From Saccharolobus shibatae B12 (lineage in GTDB: Archaea; Thermoproteota; Thermoprotei_A; Sulfolobales; Sulfolobaceae), in assembly GCF_019175345.1 (NCBI RefSeq), contig NZ_CP077717.1:2513644-2577643 (forward strand): a stretch of 64,000 nucleotides of DNA. The letters run 5' to 3'. The notes beneath the pieces were generated by a model. The model had not been told where the DNA came from. It ran no database searches and saw only the letters and a list, made by a program, of their open reading frames with translations. Of this stretch, positions 10,433-19,537 are shown piece after piece. Numbering within the stretch: the stretch's first letter is position 1; each line of letters begins with the position of its first letter. A program made the translations under genes and the position numbers.

Positions 10433-11607
10433 CACAGTCCCCTTACTCTTCTCGCTATTAGTGAGTGCATTCCCCAAATCTCTATAAATCCCCTAGCCAT
10501 TTCGTCGCTTGGATACCATCCTTTATTATAACTAGCAAGTTTTTCAGAATATGGAGAGTAATCCGATTTTCTACCTAATATCCTGAACGAACCATTATTG
10601 ACTTCTACTCTGACTTCTCCAGCAACCCATTTATTCATTTCGTCAGCAATTTTATGTAATGTCTCCCTAAGTGGTTCAAACCATAAACCTTGATATACTA
10701 AATCAGACCATAACTGATCTACGTATTTTTTGAATCTTAATTCCGTAGGAGTATAAATGGTTTTTTCTAAATCAATATGCGAGTAAATTAGACCTAGAGC
10801 CGCAGGTACCTCATATACCTCTCTAGACTTAAATCCAACAACCCTATTTTCTATATGCTCCACTCTGCCGAATCCATGGTTACCAAATTTTAAGTTTAGT
10901 AAACCTACTAACTTATGTAATTCCATTTGTTCCCCATCTACGGCTATTGGAACGCCATTACTAAATTCTATAGAGATTATTTCCTTATTGTTAGCGATCT
11001 GTTTAGTCCATTCAAAGGCATCTTCGGGGACCTCAACAGAAGGATCGGAGATTATATCTCCTTCTATACTTCTTCCCCAAAGATTCTCATCTATACTGTA
11101 TTTGCTGCTTTCAACCTTGATAGGTATACCTTTCTCTTTGGCATACTTTATCTCATCTTCTCTAGTCATACTCCATATTCTAGCTGGTGCTATTATCTTA
11201 ACGTCCGGGTATAATGCCTTGACTGTAAGGTCAAATCTTACTTGATCGTTTCCTTTGGATGTAGAACCATGAGCTACTGCATCGACTTTCTCCTTTTTTG
11301 CCACTTCAACTACTTTTTCTGCTATTAATGGTCTTGCTAATGCTGTGGACAATGGATATACTCCCTCATATAATCCGTTTAATTTTATCGCATATGATAT
11401 GTAATTGTTGGCGAATTCCTTAACGGCGTCTATTGTGTAGTGCTTTGAGGCACCGGCTATGTATGCTCTCTCTTCTATCTTCTTGAAATCATCTTTTTGG
11501 CCAACATCTACAGTAACTGTTATAACTTCGGCCTTAAAGGTTTCCTTTAGCCATCTAATCGATACTGTGGTATCAAGTCCACCAGAGTATGCAAGGACTA
11601 TTTTCAT
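10432..11607 (-). CDS. argG: Argininosuccinate synthase
   Basis: About 391 residues. Joins citrulline and aspartate using ATP. The PP-loop [11 protein letters not shown] lies at the N-terminus, and the family's [14 protein letters not shown] motif follows at about residues 110-125. The start at ATG 11605-11607 ([10 protein letters not shown]) matches the family; an upstream ATG would add a spurious hydrophobic leader. First gene of argG-argH-carA-carB-argX. A TTTTTAAG element about 25 bases upstream of this ATG could be its TATA box. Confidence 0.96.
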   Translation of the reverse strand: MKIVLAYSGGLDTTVSIRWLKETFKAEVITVTVDVGQKDDFKKIEERAYIAGASKHYTIDAVKEFANNYISYAIKLNGLYEGVYPLSTALARPLIAEKVVEVAKKEKVDAVAHGSTSKGNDQVRFDLTVKALYPDVKIIAPARIWSMTREDEIKYAKEKGIPIKVESSKYSIDENLWGRSIEGDIISDPSVEVPEDAFEWTKQIANNKEIISIEFSNGVPIAVDGEQMELHKLVGLLNLKFGNHGFGRVEHIENRVVGFKSREVYEVPAALGLIYSHIDLEKTIYTPTELRFKKYVDQLWSDLVYQGLWFEPLRETLHKIADEMNKWVAGEVRVEVNNGSFRILGRKSDYSPYSEKLASYNKGWYPSDEMARGFIEIWGMHSLIARRVRGL

Positions 11608-11695
11608 TTCACAAAAAGGGTAAAGAAGTAGCTTAAAAACAATTGATATCATGAAAATAAGGGATTCTTGATGGATAGTATGTTAAAGGTTTCCT

Positions 11696-11833
11696 TTAGC
11701 TCTTACTCTTCATATAGAATTCAATTGCTTGCTTTATGAACTCAGTTCTACTATTTAGGCCAAGTTTTCTAGTATATATATCAACATCTCTCAGTACATC
11801 TTCCTTTAGTCTTACACTTACTACTTTTCGCAT
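11696..11833 (-). CDS. Small ribbon-helix-helix (CopG/MetJ-Arc) DNA-binding protein
   Basis: A 45-residue ORF. It starts with the strand M-R-K-V-V-S-V-R-L-K, followed by helix E-D-V-L-R-D-V-D-I-Y-T-R-K-L, the turn G-L-N-S-R-T-E-F-I and a second helix I-K-Q-A-I-E-F-Y-M. This is the complete minimal RHH fold of archaeal transcription factors, which bind operators as dimers through the first strand. ATG 11833 lies about 25 bases from a TATA box, so it is probably leaderless. It is the gene immediately upstream of argG in the same direction, so a role in arginine-operon control is an attractive but unproven inference. Confidence 0.82.
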   Translation of the reverse strand: MRKVVSVRLKEDVLRDVDIYTRKLGLNSRTEFIKQAIEFYMKSKS

Positions 11834-11853
11834 ATATAATAGAATGCTGTCAG

Positions 11854-11863
11854 TTTTTAAAAA
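11854..11863 (-). promoter_or_regulatory. TATA box of the small RHH gene
   Basis: The self-complementary run TTTTTAAAAA is centred about 25 bases from ATG 11833. It extends as the palindrome GTTTTTAAAAAC, which could also serve as an operator for the RHH dimer (inference). Confidence 0.5.
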
Positions 11864-11925
11864 CCTAAGTGGTGACTCTCAATAGGAAACAGTTAAAAAG
11901 AAGTTGAATATTACGTAAAAAATCA

Positions 11926-12381
11926 TTAACTTGCAGAAGTAAATATTACGGCTTTATTTTGTTGCATGTCTTTCTTTATTTTCTCTAATTTTTGCATCAT
12001 AATATTAATATTTTCATTGAGAATCTCTTTATGGTACTTCCTAATATGCTCTTCACTATCTTCTTTAGCCACAATAATATTACATAATGAGCACTCGTAT
12101 GATCCGTCGTTCTCCTTTTTGACTATTGGTGTAATTCCCTCTGAAATGGCTTTAAGTATTGGCACGAGTTTCTTAGCTTTTCCTTCACTTCCACTCTTCT
12201 CAATAATTCTTTGGGCATAGCCGCGGAGTTGATGTTTTGAAATATTATATTTATAGGCTACTGTAGCTGGTCCTTCTCCCTTAACTAAGTATTCTTCCAA
12301 TGCTTCTAATAGATAGTCGCTTCCACCTAGTATCTTTAAAGCTACGTAATTTACTAAAGACTTTATATCAGTTTGTTTCAT
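11926..12381 (-). CDS. Putative DNA-binding protein: helix-turn-helix plus C2H2 zinc finger
   Basis: 151 residues. A possible helix-turn-helix lies at about 35-60 (G-P-A-T-V-A-Y-K-Y-N-I-S-K-H-Q-L-R-G-Y). A C2H2 finger follows: C97-x2-C100 and H112-x4-H117 in Y-E-C-S-L-C...H-I-R-K-Y-H. The C-terminus is a charged helix. Combining both elements suggests a transcription regulator restricted to Sulfolobales; its target is unknown. It lies between the arginine and purine operons, on the same strand and 57 bases beyond the purM start, with its own start ATG 12381. Function inferred only from motifs. Confidence 0.66.
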   Translation of the reverse strand: MKQTDIKSLVNYVALKILGGSDYLLEALEEYLVKGEGPATVAYKYNISKHQLRGYAQRIIEKSGSEGKAKKLVPILKAISEGITPIVKKENDGSYECSLCNIIVAKEDSEEHIRKYHKEILNENINIMMQKLEKIKKDMQQNKAVIFTSAS

Positions 12382-12438
12382 ATAGAGGTCACTGGAACCC
12401 TCTATATTCTTTAGAGTTTAAAAGGTATACACATAATT

Positions 12439-13407
12439 CTATACTCTGAGAATCTCGTTCTTATAAGTCTTTATAGTGATCCCATTTCCATTATATACTC
12501 TGCCAAGTTCATATACAGTTCCATATCCTTCTAGTTTTGTTTTTACTTCTTTCATTAGTTCTTCTGAAACAAATAAGACAATACCTATGCCCATATTGAA
12601 AACTTTATACATTTCCTCATGAGGCACTCCAGCTTTTTCGATAATTTTAAAAATCTCTGGGGGTTCTGGCATATTTAAGACAATCTTATAACTAGTAAGC
12701 CTTTTAAGCTTAGTAAATGCACCGCCAGTTATATGTGCTGCTCCCTTTATCATATTCATAACTTCCAAAACTTGTTTGACATAAATTCTAGTTGGTTTTA
12801 ATAATTCACTTTTATACTCATCAAGTGAAATCTTACCTTCTTCTATTAATTTCCTAACTAAGGAGTACCCATTAGAATGTATGCCATTGCTCTCTAATCC
12901 CAATATGTAGTCTCCAGGATTTATGTCAACTCCTGTTTTTAGATTATCTACAACTCCTATCGCAGTACAAGAAAGATCAAATCCTCTAATCACATCTGGC
13001 ATAATAGCGGTCTCTCCCCCAATAACTTCCACATCAGCGTCTTTGGCACCTTGAACAATACCATTAATAATCTCATTTATCACATTATCCATAGGCTTTT
13101 CTAAGGCAATATAATCTACTAAGGCAACTGGCTTTGCTCCAACGCATATGAGGTCATTAACATTCATAGCTACGCAGTCTATTCCTACAGGTTTTATTAT
13201 TCCAGTTTGTAAGGCTAGTGAAGTCTTTGTTCCTACACCATCAGTATGCATTGCTATGTTAAGATTACCTATCTTAATTACTCCAGAATAATGCCCCGCT
13301 CCTACAATAGTATTTTTATAAGTAGACGAGATTATTTGAGAAATTGCATTATGATAATTACGTAATCTTTCCAAATCAACTCCTGCTTTCTTATATTCTT
13401 CACTCAC
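12439..13407 (-). CDS. purM: Phosphoribosylformylglycinamidine cyclo-ligase (AIR synthetase)
   Basis: About 322 residues. ATP-dependent ring closure of FGAM to AIR. The family signature is clear: K-A-G-V-D near the N-terminus, the H-T-D-G-V-G-T-K motif, D-C-V-A-M-N-V-N-D, and G-L-E-S-N-G-I-H-S-N-G-Y-S-L-V-R. I placed the start at GTG 13405-13407 because it overlaps the purD stop (GTGA) and gives the normal N-terminus (V-S-E-E-Y-K-K-A-G-V-D); upstream ATG 13431 would add Q-W-W residues inside purD. Last gene of the purine operon. Confidence 0.95.
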   Translation of the reverse strand: MSEEYKKAGVDLERLRNYHNAISQIISSTYKNTIVGAGHYSGVIKIGNLNIAMHTDGVGTKTSLALQTGIIKPVGIDCVAMNVNDLICVGAKPVALVDYIALEKPMDNVINEIINGIVQGAKDADVEVIGGETAIMPDVIRGFDLSCTAIGVVDNLKTGVDINPGDYILGLESNGIHSNGYSLVRKLIEEGKISLDEYKSELLKPTRIYVKQVLEVMNMIKGAAHITGGAFTKLKRLTSYKIVLNMPEPPEIFKIIEKAGVPHEEMYKVFNMGIGIVLFVSEELMKEVKTKLEGYGTVYELGRVYNGNGITIKTYKNEILRV

Positions 13408-14843
13408 CACAACCCACCATTGGGAGACCAATCTGCAGAAACTCCAAGAATTCCTCTTTTTTCTCTATTTTTATAAGAATATCTTATAATTTCAGCCTTC
13501 TCGATCTGATATTCAACTGTCCTTCCAATGTCAGTTCTATATATTAATTTAGTATCGCTGTTAACGTATTGAATACACTTATCCAAATTCTCAGAAGCTT
13601 CTCTGAAATCTCCTATTGCAACTATTTCTAAAGCTCTGGAGCCTTTGGTTATAAGCTGCATTCCCTCTAACGCCACAGATCCAAAAAATACCATACATCC
13701 ATGCTCTTTCATCTTATCTAAATCCAAAACAATCTTACGTCCAGATGCCATTTGTTTCGAGATAGGATATCCTAAAGTAGCAATAGCTTTTACTATAGAA
13801 GGTTGGTCATTTAATTTTATACGAGCTTTACTCAAATGTCCAGTAGCAGTAAACTCAATTATTTCTCCAAAATCAGACTCTATTCTTGGAATTATGGCTG
13901 AAGCCTCTGGATCACCAAGTCTTGAGTAATATTCAATTACCGTAGGCCCCCAAAGTTCAGTTAACATCATTTGCCCTGCTATGACTCCTACGTAATTCTC
14001 TCCAGTCTCTTTATATATTGCATCTATAGTCCTTTTAACTATGTCATAAGTTGTTTGGTACTCCTCGCTATTGATAAATGGGAGTAATTCAGTAGGTCCA
14101 GAAATTGACCCCATCCCTCCAGTCTCAGGACCTATCCCATCCTGATATGCGTTCTTATAATCTTGAGCCAAAGGTAGAGGAATAGTTGTTTTTCCGTCAG
14201 TTAAAACATGAAGTGTGTATTCTGGCCCGTCAACTTTCTCCTCTATAATGATTCTCGGCTCACCTTCCTTGTTGTATAGACTCCCTATATCGTTTACGCT
14301 TTTTGTCAGTGCCTCTCTTTTATCTTGTGTTAAGTAAGCCTCTAAGTCAGCTATTACCTTAACACCTTTTCCTCCAGCTTGGCCAGCGGGTTTAACTGCA
14401 ACAGAACCTCCATATTCTAATATGAACTTTGCGGCGTGTTCTATTGTATAAAATACCTTATACCTTAACCTTCCTGGAATAGAATACTTCCACATTAACT
14501 CTCTTGCCCATGCTTTGGATTCCTCTATCCTAGCGCACTTTTTATTAGCTCCAAATACTGGTATTCCCTCTTGTCTAAAAACGTCTGCAATTCCACGGAA
14601 TAATGGGTCCTCTGGCCCAACTACTCCAAAATCTGGGTTTACTTTCTTAATCACTTCCTTAACAATTTCTGGTGAGTTTATGTTACCTATAAAATACTCT
14701 CCACCAGTGGTTTTCACTACTGAATTAATTCCGGGATTAATGTATGTTGACAGTGCGTAAACCTTATAGCCTTTAGTGGATTTTTCTAGTGAATGAGCTA
14801 GGACGTTTTCTCTTGCACCATCCCCAACTAGTAATACTTTCAT
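13404..14843 (-). CDS. purD: Phosphoribosylamine--glycine ligase (GAR synthetase)
   Basis: About 479 residues, ATP-grasp fold. The N-terminus M-K-V-L-L-V-G-D-G-A-R-E-N is the family's usual opening; E-E-K-V-D-G-P-E-Y-T-L-H and G-D-P-E-A lie in the ATP-grasp part. Joins phosphoribosylamine, the product of PurF, to glycine. ATG 14841-14843 is five bases after the stop of the PurF paralogue; an ATG four codons earlier is possible. It is about 50 residues longer than typical bacterial PurD, with the extra length towards the C-terminus. Confidence 0.94.
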   Translation of the reverse strand: MKVLLVGDGARENVLAHSLEKSTKGYKVYALSTYINPGINSVVKTTGGEYFIGNINSPEIVKEVIKKVNPDFGVVGPEDPLFRGIADVFRQEGIPVFGANKKCARIEESKAWARELMWKYSIPGRLRYKVFYTIEHAAKFILEYGGSVAVKPAGQAGGKGVKVIADLEAYLTQDKREALTKSVNDIGSLYNKEGEPRIIIEEKVDGPEYTLHVLTDGKTTIPLPLAQDYKNAYQDGIGPETGGMGSISGPTELLPFINSEEYQTTYDIVKRTIDAIYKETGENYVGVIAGQMMLTELWGPTVIEYYSRLGDPEASAIIPRIESDFGEIIEFTATGHLSKARIKLNDQPSIVKAIATLGYPISKQMASGRKIVLDLDKMKEHGCMVFFGSVALEGMQLITKGSRALEIVAIGDFREASENLDKCIQYVNSDTKLIYRTDIGRTVEYQIEKAEIIRYSYKNREKRGILGVSADWSPNGGLW

Positions 14844-14848
14844 TTTTC

Positions 14849-16054
14849 TCACCATGGGTATTTTTTAGTCATACACCCTAAGCAGAGGTTCCTATGTCCG
14901 ATAACTCTGAATAGACCTTCTAAACTCAACCAATGTATAGAATCTGCACCTAAAACTCTAGCTATTTTTTCATCATCGAGATTAGCTGAGATTAATTCCT
15001 TTTCCTCAGGAACCTCAACTCCATATGGACATTGCGAGATTAATTTAGGACTTCCTATTAGTACATGGAGTTCCTTTGCACCCAGTTTTCTCAAGTTAAA
15101 TATGGTATTTTTAAGTGTAGTTCCTGTAACCATTGAATCATCTATAAGAATTATTCTCTTTCCTTTTACCGCACTTTTTATTGGATTTAGTTTAAGTTGA
15201 ACCCCAACCACCTTTAGGAAAGCATCAGATGATAACATTGTCCTTATTGGGCTTCCAGTTCTAGTAAAACCCAAGTCTAGTGGTATGTTTAATTTCCTAG
15301 AGTAACCTATTGCGAAAGGTAATGCGGTCTCTGGAACTCCTATAACTGAGTCAGCCTTTATTGGGTATTCTAAAGCTAACTCTTCCCCTATTTTCACTCT
15401 TAAGTCATAGATATCTTTTTCGTTGACCATACTGTCTATTCTCGCTTGGTATACGTACTCTATAGTACAATATGATTTTCTAGGCATCCTTATTTGTTTT
15501 GATTCAATATGGTATTTGTCAACAATTACCAACTCTCCCGGATTAATTTCCCTTTTGAACTCAGCTCCTATTACAAGCATTGATGTTGGCTCAGAGGAAA
15601 TAACCGCCAAATCAAATCCAAATCCACCTATGCTAAGTGGCTTAAGTCCTAATTCATCTCTATAGGCTATTAACTGGCCTTCTTTACTTATCGCTATGAA
15701 CGAGATTGGTTTTTTAATCTCATCTATTATCTTTTCCGGCTCCTTTATGACTTGGTTAAGAATATTTGTATCATCTATTATCCCATCAACGACTATGGCG
15801 CCATTATCTACTGTCATGGGATAGCTATTTCTGATTCCAGCATAACCTATTCCAGCCCATCCGTTTAGGTCTTTAATTTCAAGATCCTCAGGTGCTACGT
15901 TCTCTAATTTAGTAAATATATTTCTCTGCTTGTTTAATATTGCTATTCCACTTCTAGAGTATCCTCTGTGTTGTAAGCCTATTAGGCCATAATATAAAAA
16001 CCTAGATACGTTCCATACATCATCGAATGCCAATATACCTAGTATTCCAGCCAT
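14849..16054 (-). CDS. PurF paralogue lacking the glutaminase nucleophile
   Basis: 401 residues, homologous over its length to amidophosphoribosyltransferase. The N-terminus reads M-A-G-I-L-G-I-L where PurF has M-C-G-I, so the Ntn glutaminase cysteine is replaced by alanine. The G-H-V-R-Y-S-T segment is also altered (G-Y-A-G-I-R-N-S). The L-Q-H-R-G-Y-S-R-S-G-I-A core remains. The PRTase half keeps a good PRPP loop, I-L-I-D-D-S-M-V-T-G-T-T, and the C-terminal L-C-L-G-C pair. The glutaminase is therefore predicted inactive; an ammonia-dependent, structural or regulatory role is possible. GTG 16063, overlapping the purF stop, is an alternative start but does not supply a cysteine. Confidence 0.83.
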   Translation of the reverse strand: MAGILGILAFDDVWNVSRFLYYGLIGLQHRGYSRSGIAILNKQRNIFTKLENVAPEDLEIKDLNGWAGIGYAGIRNSYPMTVDNGAIVVDGIIDDTNILNQVIKEPEKIIDEIKKPISFIAISKEGQLIAYRDELGLKPLSIGGFGFDLAVISSEPTSMLVIGAEFKREINPGELVIVDKYHIESKQIRMPRKSYCTIEYVYQARIDSMVNEKDIYDLRVKIGEELALEYPIKADSVIGVPETALPFAIGYSRKLNIPLDLGFTRTGSPIRTMLSSDAFLKVVGVQLKLNPIKSAVKGKRIILIDDSMVTGTTLKNTIFNLRKLGAKELHVLIGSPKLISQCPYGVEVPEEKELISANLDDEKIARVLGADSIHWLSLEGLFRVIGHRNLCLGCMTKKYPW

Positions 16055-16059
16055 TAATA

Positions 16060-17415
16060 TCACTTCCCAAATACTCTTTCTAACTCTGTCGAATTATATT
16101 TAAATTTGAGAGGATAAATCCCAGAAAAACACGCGTTGCATAAATCCCTTCTACCTATTGCTTGTACCATCTCTTCAACACTTAGAAATTCAATAGAATC
16201 TGCATTCAACTCATTTCCTATTTCTCTTTCAGATTTATTATGAGCAATTAACTCTTCTCTTTTAGGAAAGTCTATTCCCATATAACAAGGGTATTTTATC
16301 ATGGGTGATCCTATACGTACATGAATTTCTTTGGCACCAGCATTACGTAGCATACTTATTATTCTCTTCATAGTATTCCCCCTAACTATTGAGTCGTCTA
16401 TCAAAACTATTCTTTTATCCCTTACCGCATCAACAACCACTCCAAATTTCTCTTCTAATACCTCATTTCTCTTATCTTGAGTTGGCATTATGAATGATCT
16501 TACGGAGGAAATTGTTCTAACTAGAGGTTCCTCCAAAGGTATACGACTTTTTCTAGAAAAGCCCAACGCTATCGGTCTTGATGAGTCTGGCACTGGAACC
16601 ACAATATCTCCATTAGCTGGATGTTTCTCTGCCAATAACTCACCTAACCTTATCCTAGCTGAGTAGACTGAATGTCCATCTATATTAGAATCCGGTCTTG
16701 CAAAATATATATATTCGAAGGAACAAGTAGCGTAACTCTTCTCTTCTTCATAGATCACTTTGTCATATAATATTTTGCCATTTTTCATTATTATCACCTC
16801 CCCTGGTAGAATGTGTTTCAAAACGCTCCCACCTAGTTGTCTAATAACGGAATCCTCCGAGGAAACCACTAATGATCCTTCTAAAAATCCTAATACAACT
16901 GGATGAAATCCTCTAGGATCTCTAAATACCACAATCTCTTCATCGTTCAAAAGAATAGCTACAGAGTATCCACCATCAACAACTCTCATAAATTCCTTTA
17001 CGGTATCGGGAATAGAGTGAAAGGTTAATTTTTGCTTAAAGAACCTATATATAAATTCAGTATCTACTTTAAATGAACCAAATTGATAATAGTTACTTAT
17101 AGTCCCATTAAATGCTACAACTACGCCTGAGTCACCTAAAGGTTGTGCTTCTTCAATTGAGCTTTTTCCACTTGTTGAATATCTTACATGGCCTATTCCA
17201 TTTTTTATAAATTTATTAAGATTTTCCTTAAATACTTCATCTACAAGTCCAGGTCCCTTAATTGTCAATATTTCCCCATTCTCAGCATATGCGATACCTG
17301 CCGATTCTTGACCTCTATGCTGAAGTAGTCTAATTCCCTCTACTAGTAGTTGAATATTTACTTCTTTAGGGCTAGATACAGCAAAGATACCACATTTATC
17401 ATGTATGTTACCCAT
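16060..17415 (-). CDS. purF: Amidophosphoribosyltransferase
   Basis: 451 residues. First committed purine step: PRPP plus glutamine to phosphoribosylamine. Cys8 in M-G-N-I-H-D-K-C-G-I-F is the Ntn nucleophile, which implies removal of a seven-residue propeptide. L-Q-H-R-G-Q-E-S-A-G-I-A and G-H-V-R-Y-S-T are intact, and the PRPP loop is I-V-L-I-D-D-S-I-V-R-G-N-T. The C-terminal L-C-N-A-C pair recalls iron-sulfur PurF enzymes. Start ATG overlaps purL by eight bases; the paralogue follows directly, so the two are presumably co-expressed. Confidence 0.96.
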   Translation of the reverse strand: MGNIHDKCGIFAVSSPKEVNIQLLVEGIRLLQHRGQESAGIAYAENGEILTIKGPGLVDEVFKENLNKFIKNGIGHVRYSTSGKSSIEEAQPLGDSGVVVAFNGTISNYYQFGSFKVDTEFIYRFFKQKLTFHSIPDTVKEFMRVVDGGYSVAILLNDEEIVVFRDPRGFHPVVLGFLEGSLVVSSEDSVIRQLGGSVLKHILPGEVIIMKNGKILYDKVIYEEEKSYATCSFEYIYFARPDSNIDGHSVYSARIRLGELLAEKHPANGDIVVPVPDSSRPIALGFSRKSRIPLEEPLVRTISSVRSFIMPTQDKRNEVLEEKFGVVVDAVRDKRIVLIDDSIVRGNTMKRIISMLRNAGAKEIHVRIGSPMIKYPCYMGIDFPKREELIAHNKSEREIGNELNADSIEFLSVEEMVQAIGRRDLCNACFSGIYPLKFKYNSTELERVFGK

Positions 17416-19537
17416 TACCTATCACTTCCTCAAGAAAATTAAAGTAATTATTAACTATAGTTTTAAGATCATAATCTGTATTGTCAATGGTTAATATACT
17501 GGTTTTTTTATTAACTTTTCCTATTATAGATGCTACAATACCTTTACTCCTGCTCTTTTCAACTATCCATTCTGGTTCATTAGTTAAGATAACGAAACGT
17601 CCACTACTTTCAGAGAATAAATTCTCTACAACATTGTCAGTATCGCTCAAAATACTCTTAGTACTTATTTCTACTCCGTATCCATGAACTATTATGTTGA
17701 AAAGAGAAGCCACTAGGCCACCTCTACTTATATCCTTCGCAAATGTAATTTTCTCCTCATTTATAGCATCAATTACTACCTCAGAAGATAATAGATCCTC
17801 TTGTAACCTTACTTTAGGAGCTTGGCTAGGAACCTTGAATATCTTTGATAATAGTGATCCTCCTAATTCTTTTCGTGTGTACCCCAATAATACAACGTAT
17901 GAACTATCTTCCACTCTATTTTTAAGTAATTTACCTTGAACTAGCCCTGCCATTACTATTAAAGGTGTTGGCTTTATTGGTTTTCCTTGACTATTTTCAT
18001 TATAAAATGATACTTTACCGCCAACAATAGGTATGTTAAAGAATCTAGTAGCCTCCCCTATACCTCTTATTGCTTCTACAAAAGTATAGTAAACTTCTGG
18101 CTTCTTTGGATCCCCAAACTGTAAATGGTCAACTGCAACTATTCCTCTAGCCCCTACTGTAGCCAAATTTCTATAAGCCTCTGCCACGATTCCTTTTCCA
18201 CACTCATATGCATCCTCAGAGCACAAGTCAGGATTTCCATCGGCTTTTATCGCTAATAACTTGCCATTAGGAAGCGAAACTACTGCGCTATCAGCATCAC
18301 CGGGTTTGACTACTGTTGAGGTATTTACTTCATAATCGAACTGCGAATAAGCCCATTCTTTACTTACCAAATCCGGATGTGATAATACAGTGTATATTGT
18401 GCTTTCTAACGGTAAATCAACATTTTTCTCTTCAACGTTCTTCCTAACGTTTTTTATTGGCCATAAAAACTTCGGTGGCTCCAGTAACGCGTTTGTGGGC
18501 AGGGAAACGAGATCTTTACCAAAATATCTAAACTTAATTATTGGTTCACTAGTTATCTCACCTATTACACTGCAAGGATATTCGTACTCTTCAAAAGCTT
18601 TACATACTTCCTCAACGTTTTTCTCCTCCACTGCGTATAACATTCTCTCTTGTGTTTCAGATATGATTACGTCTGCAGGATCCATATTTTTTACACGTAA
18701 CGGAATTTTCTCTATATCTACTATAGCACCAAGTCCATTTGCCATCTCAGTTACAGCAACTGCTAGCCCTCCGCCACCTAAGTCCTTAATAGCCTCTACC
18801 TTATCAGCAATCTCTAAGGTTACATCTAGTATAATTTTCCCAGCGAAAGGATCAGCTATCTGTACTGCTCCAATTTCATCTTCACCACTTAACTTTCTGG
18901 ACGCGAATGAAGCCCCACCTAAACCATCAATTCCAGTAAGTCCTGCTAACACTAATTTAAGTCCTGCTTTATCTACGATACTTGGTTTTATCTTATCTTT
19001 TCTAACTATTCCAATTGCTGCTACATCTACTAGCGGATTATCATTATATGTATCATCGAATGATAATTCCCCACTAACTACTGGAACTCCAATACTATTT
19101 CCATATGCCGCAATGCCCGCAATTATGTTTTTAAGTAACCATACGTTTTTCCTTATTTTTAGATTTCCAACCCTTATCATGTCCATGAGTGCAATTGGTT
19201 TAGCCCCCTTGCTGATAATGTCCCTTATTATTCCTCCTACACCTGTTGCGGCACCATTAAATGGATCAATTGCGGACGGATGGTTATGGCTTTCAACCTT
19301 TATTACTATGGCCCATCCATCTCCTATGTCCACTGCTCCAGCATCTTGCCAGTCTTTTATGCCCATTATGACATTGGGGCTATCTATGGAAAAGCTCTTC
19401 AAGAAGATTTTAGATGACTTATAAGAACAATGTTCTGACCATATAGCGTCAATCACCCTCCACTCAATCTCATTAGGTTCTCTATCTAACCTTTTTCGAA
19501 TGTCGTCCATTTCTATCGGGAGAAGATTTAAGCCCAT
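17408..19537 (-). CDS. purL: Phosphoribosylformylglycinamidine synthase subunit PurL
   Basis: 709 residues, the length of the small archaeal/Gram-positive PurL that works with separate PurQ and PurS. Two AIRS-like halves are visible: K-V-E-S-H-N-H-P-S-A-I-D-P-F-N-G-A-A-T-G-V-G-G-I near residue 78 (ATP/FGAR site) and D-L-G-G-G-G-L-A near 265, with V-G-G-K-V-S-F-Y-N-E in the second half. Converts FGAR to FGAM using ammonia from PurQ. It overlaps purQ by 10 bases. Confidence 0.96.
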   Translation of the reverse strand: MGLNLLPIEMDDIRKRLDREPNEIEWRVIDAIWSEHCSYKSSKIFLKSFSIDSPNVIMGIKDWQDAGAVDIGDGWAIVIKVESHNHPSAIDPFNGAATGVGGIIRDIISKGAKPIALMDMIRVGNLKIRKNVWLLKNIIAGIAAYGNSIGVPVVSGELSFDDTYNDNPLVDVAAIGIVRKDKIKPSIVDKAGLKLVLAGLTGIDGLGGASFASRKLSGEDEIGAVQIADPFAGKIILDVTLEIADKVEAIKDLGGGGLAVAVTEMANGLGAIVDIEKIPLRVKNMDPADVIISETQERMLYAVEEKNVEEVCKAFEEYEYPCSVIGEITSEPIIKFRYFGKDLVSLPTNALLEPPKFLWPIKNVRKNVEEKNVDLPLESTIYTVLSHPDLVSKEWAYSQFDYEVNTSTVVKPGDADSAVVSLPNGKLLAIKADGNPDLCSEDAYECGKGIVAEAYRNLATVGARGIVAVDHLQFGDPKKPEVYYTFVEAIRGIGEATRFFNIPIVGGKVSFYNENSQGKPIKPTPLIVMAGLVQGKLLKNRVEDSSYVVLLGYTRKELGGSLLSKIFKVPSQAPKVRLQEDLLSSEVVIDAINEEKITFAKDISRGGLVASLFNIIVHGYGVEISTKSILSDTDNVVENLFSESSGRFVILTNEPEWIVEKSRSKGIVASIIGKVNKKTSILTIDNTDYDLKTIVNNYFNFLEEVIGNG

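Noticed and set aside
18390..19424. A 344-codon open frame on the plus strand opposite purL
   Set aside because: Lies entirely antisense to a clear full-length PurL; serine/isoleucine-rich low-complexity translation typical of a shadow frame.
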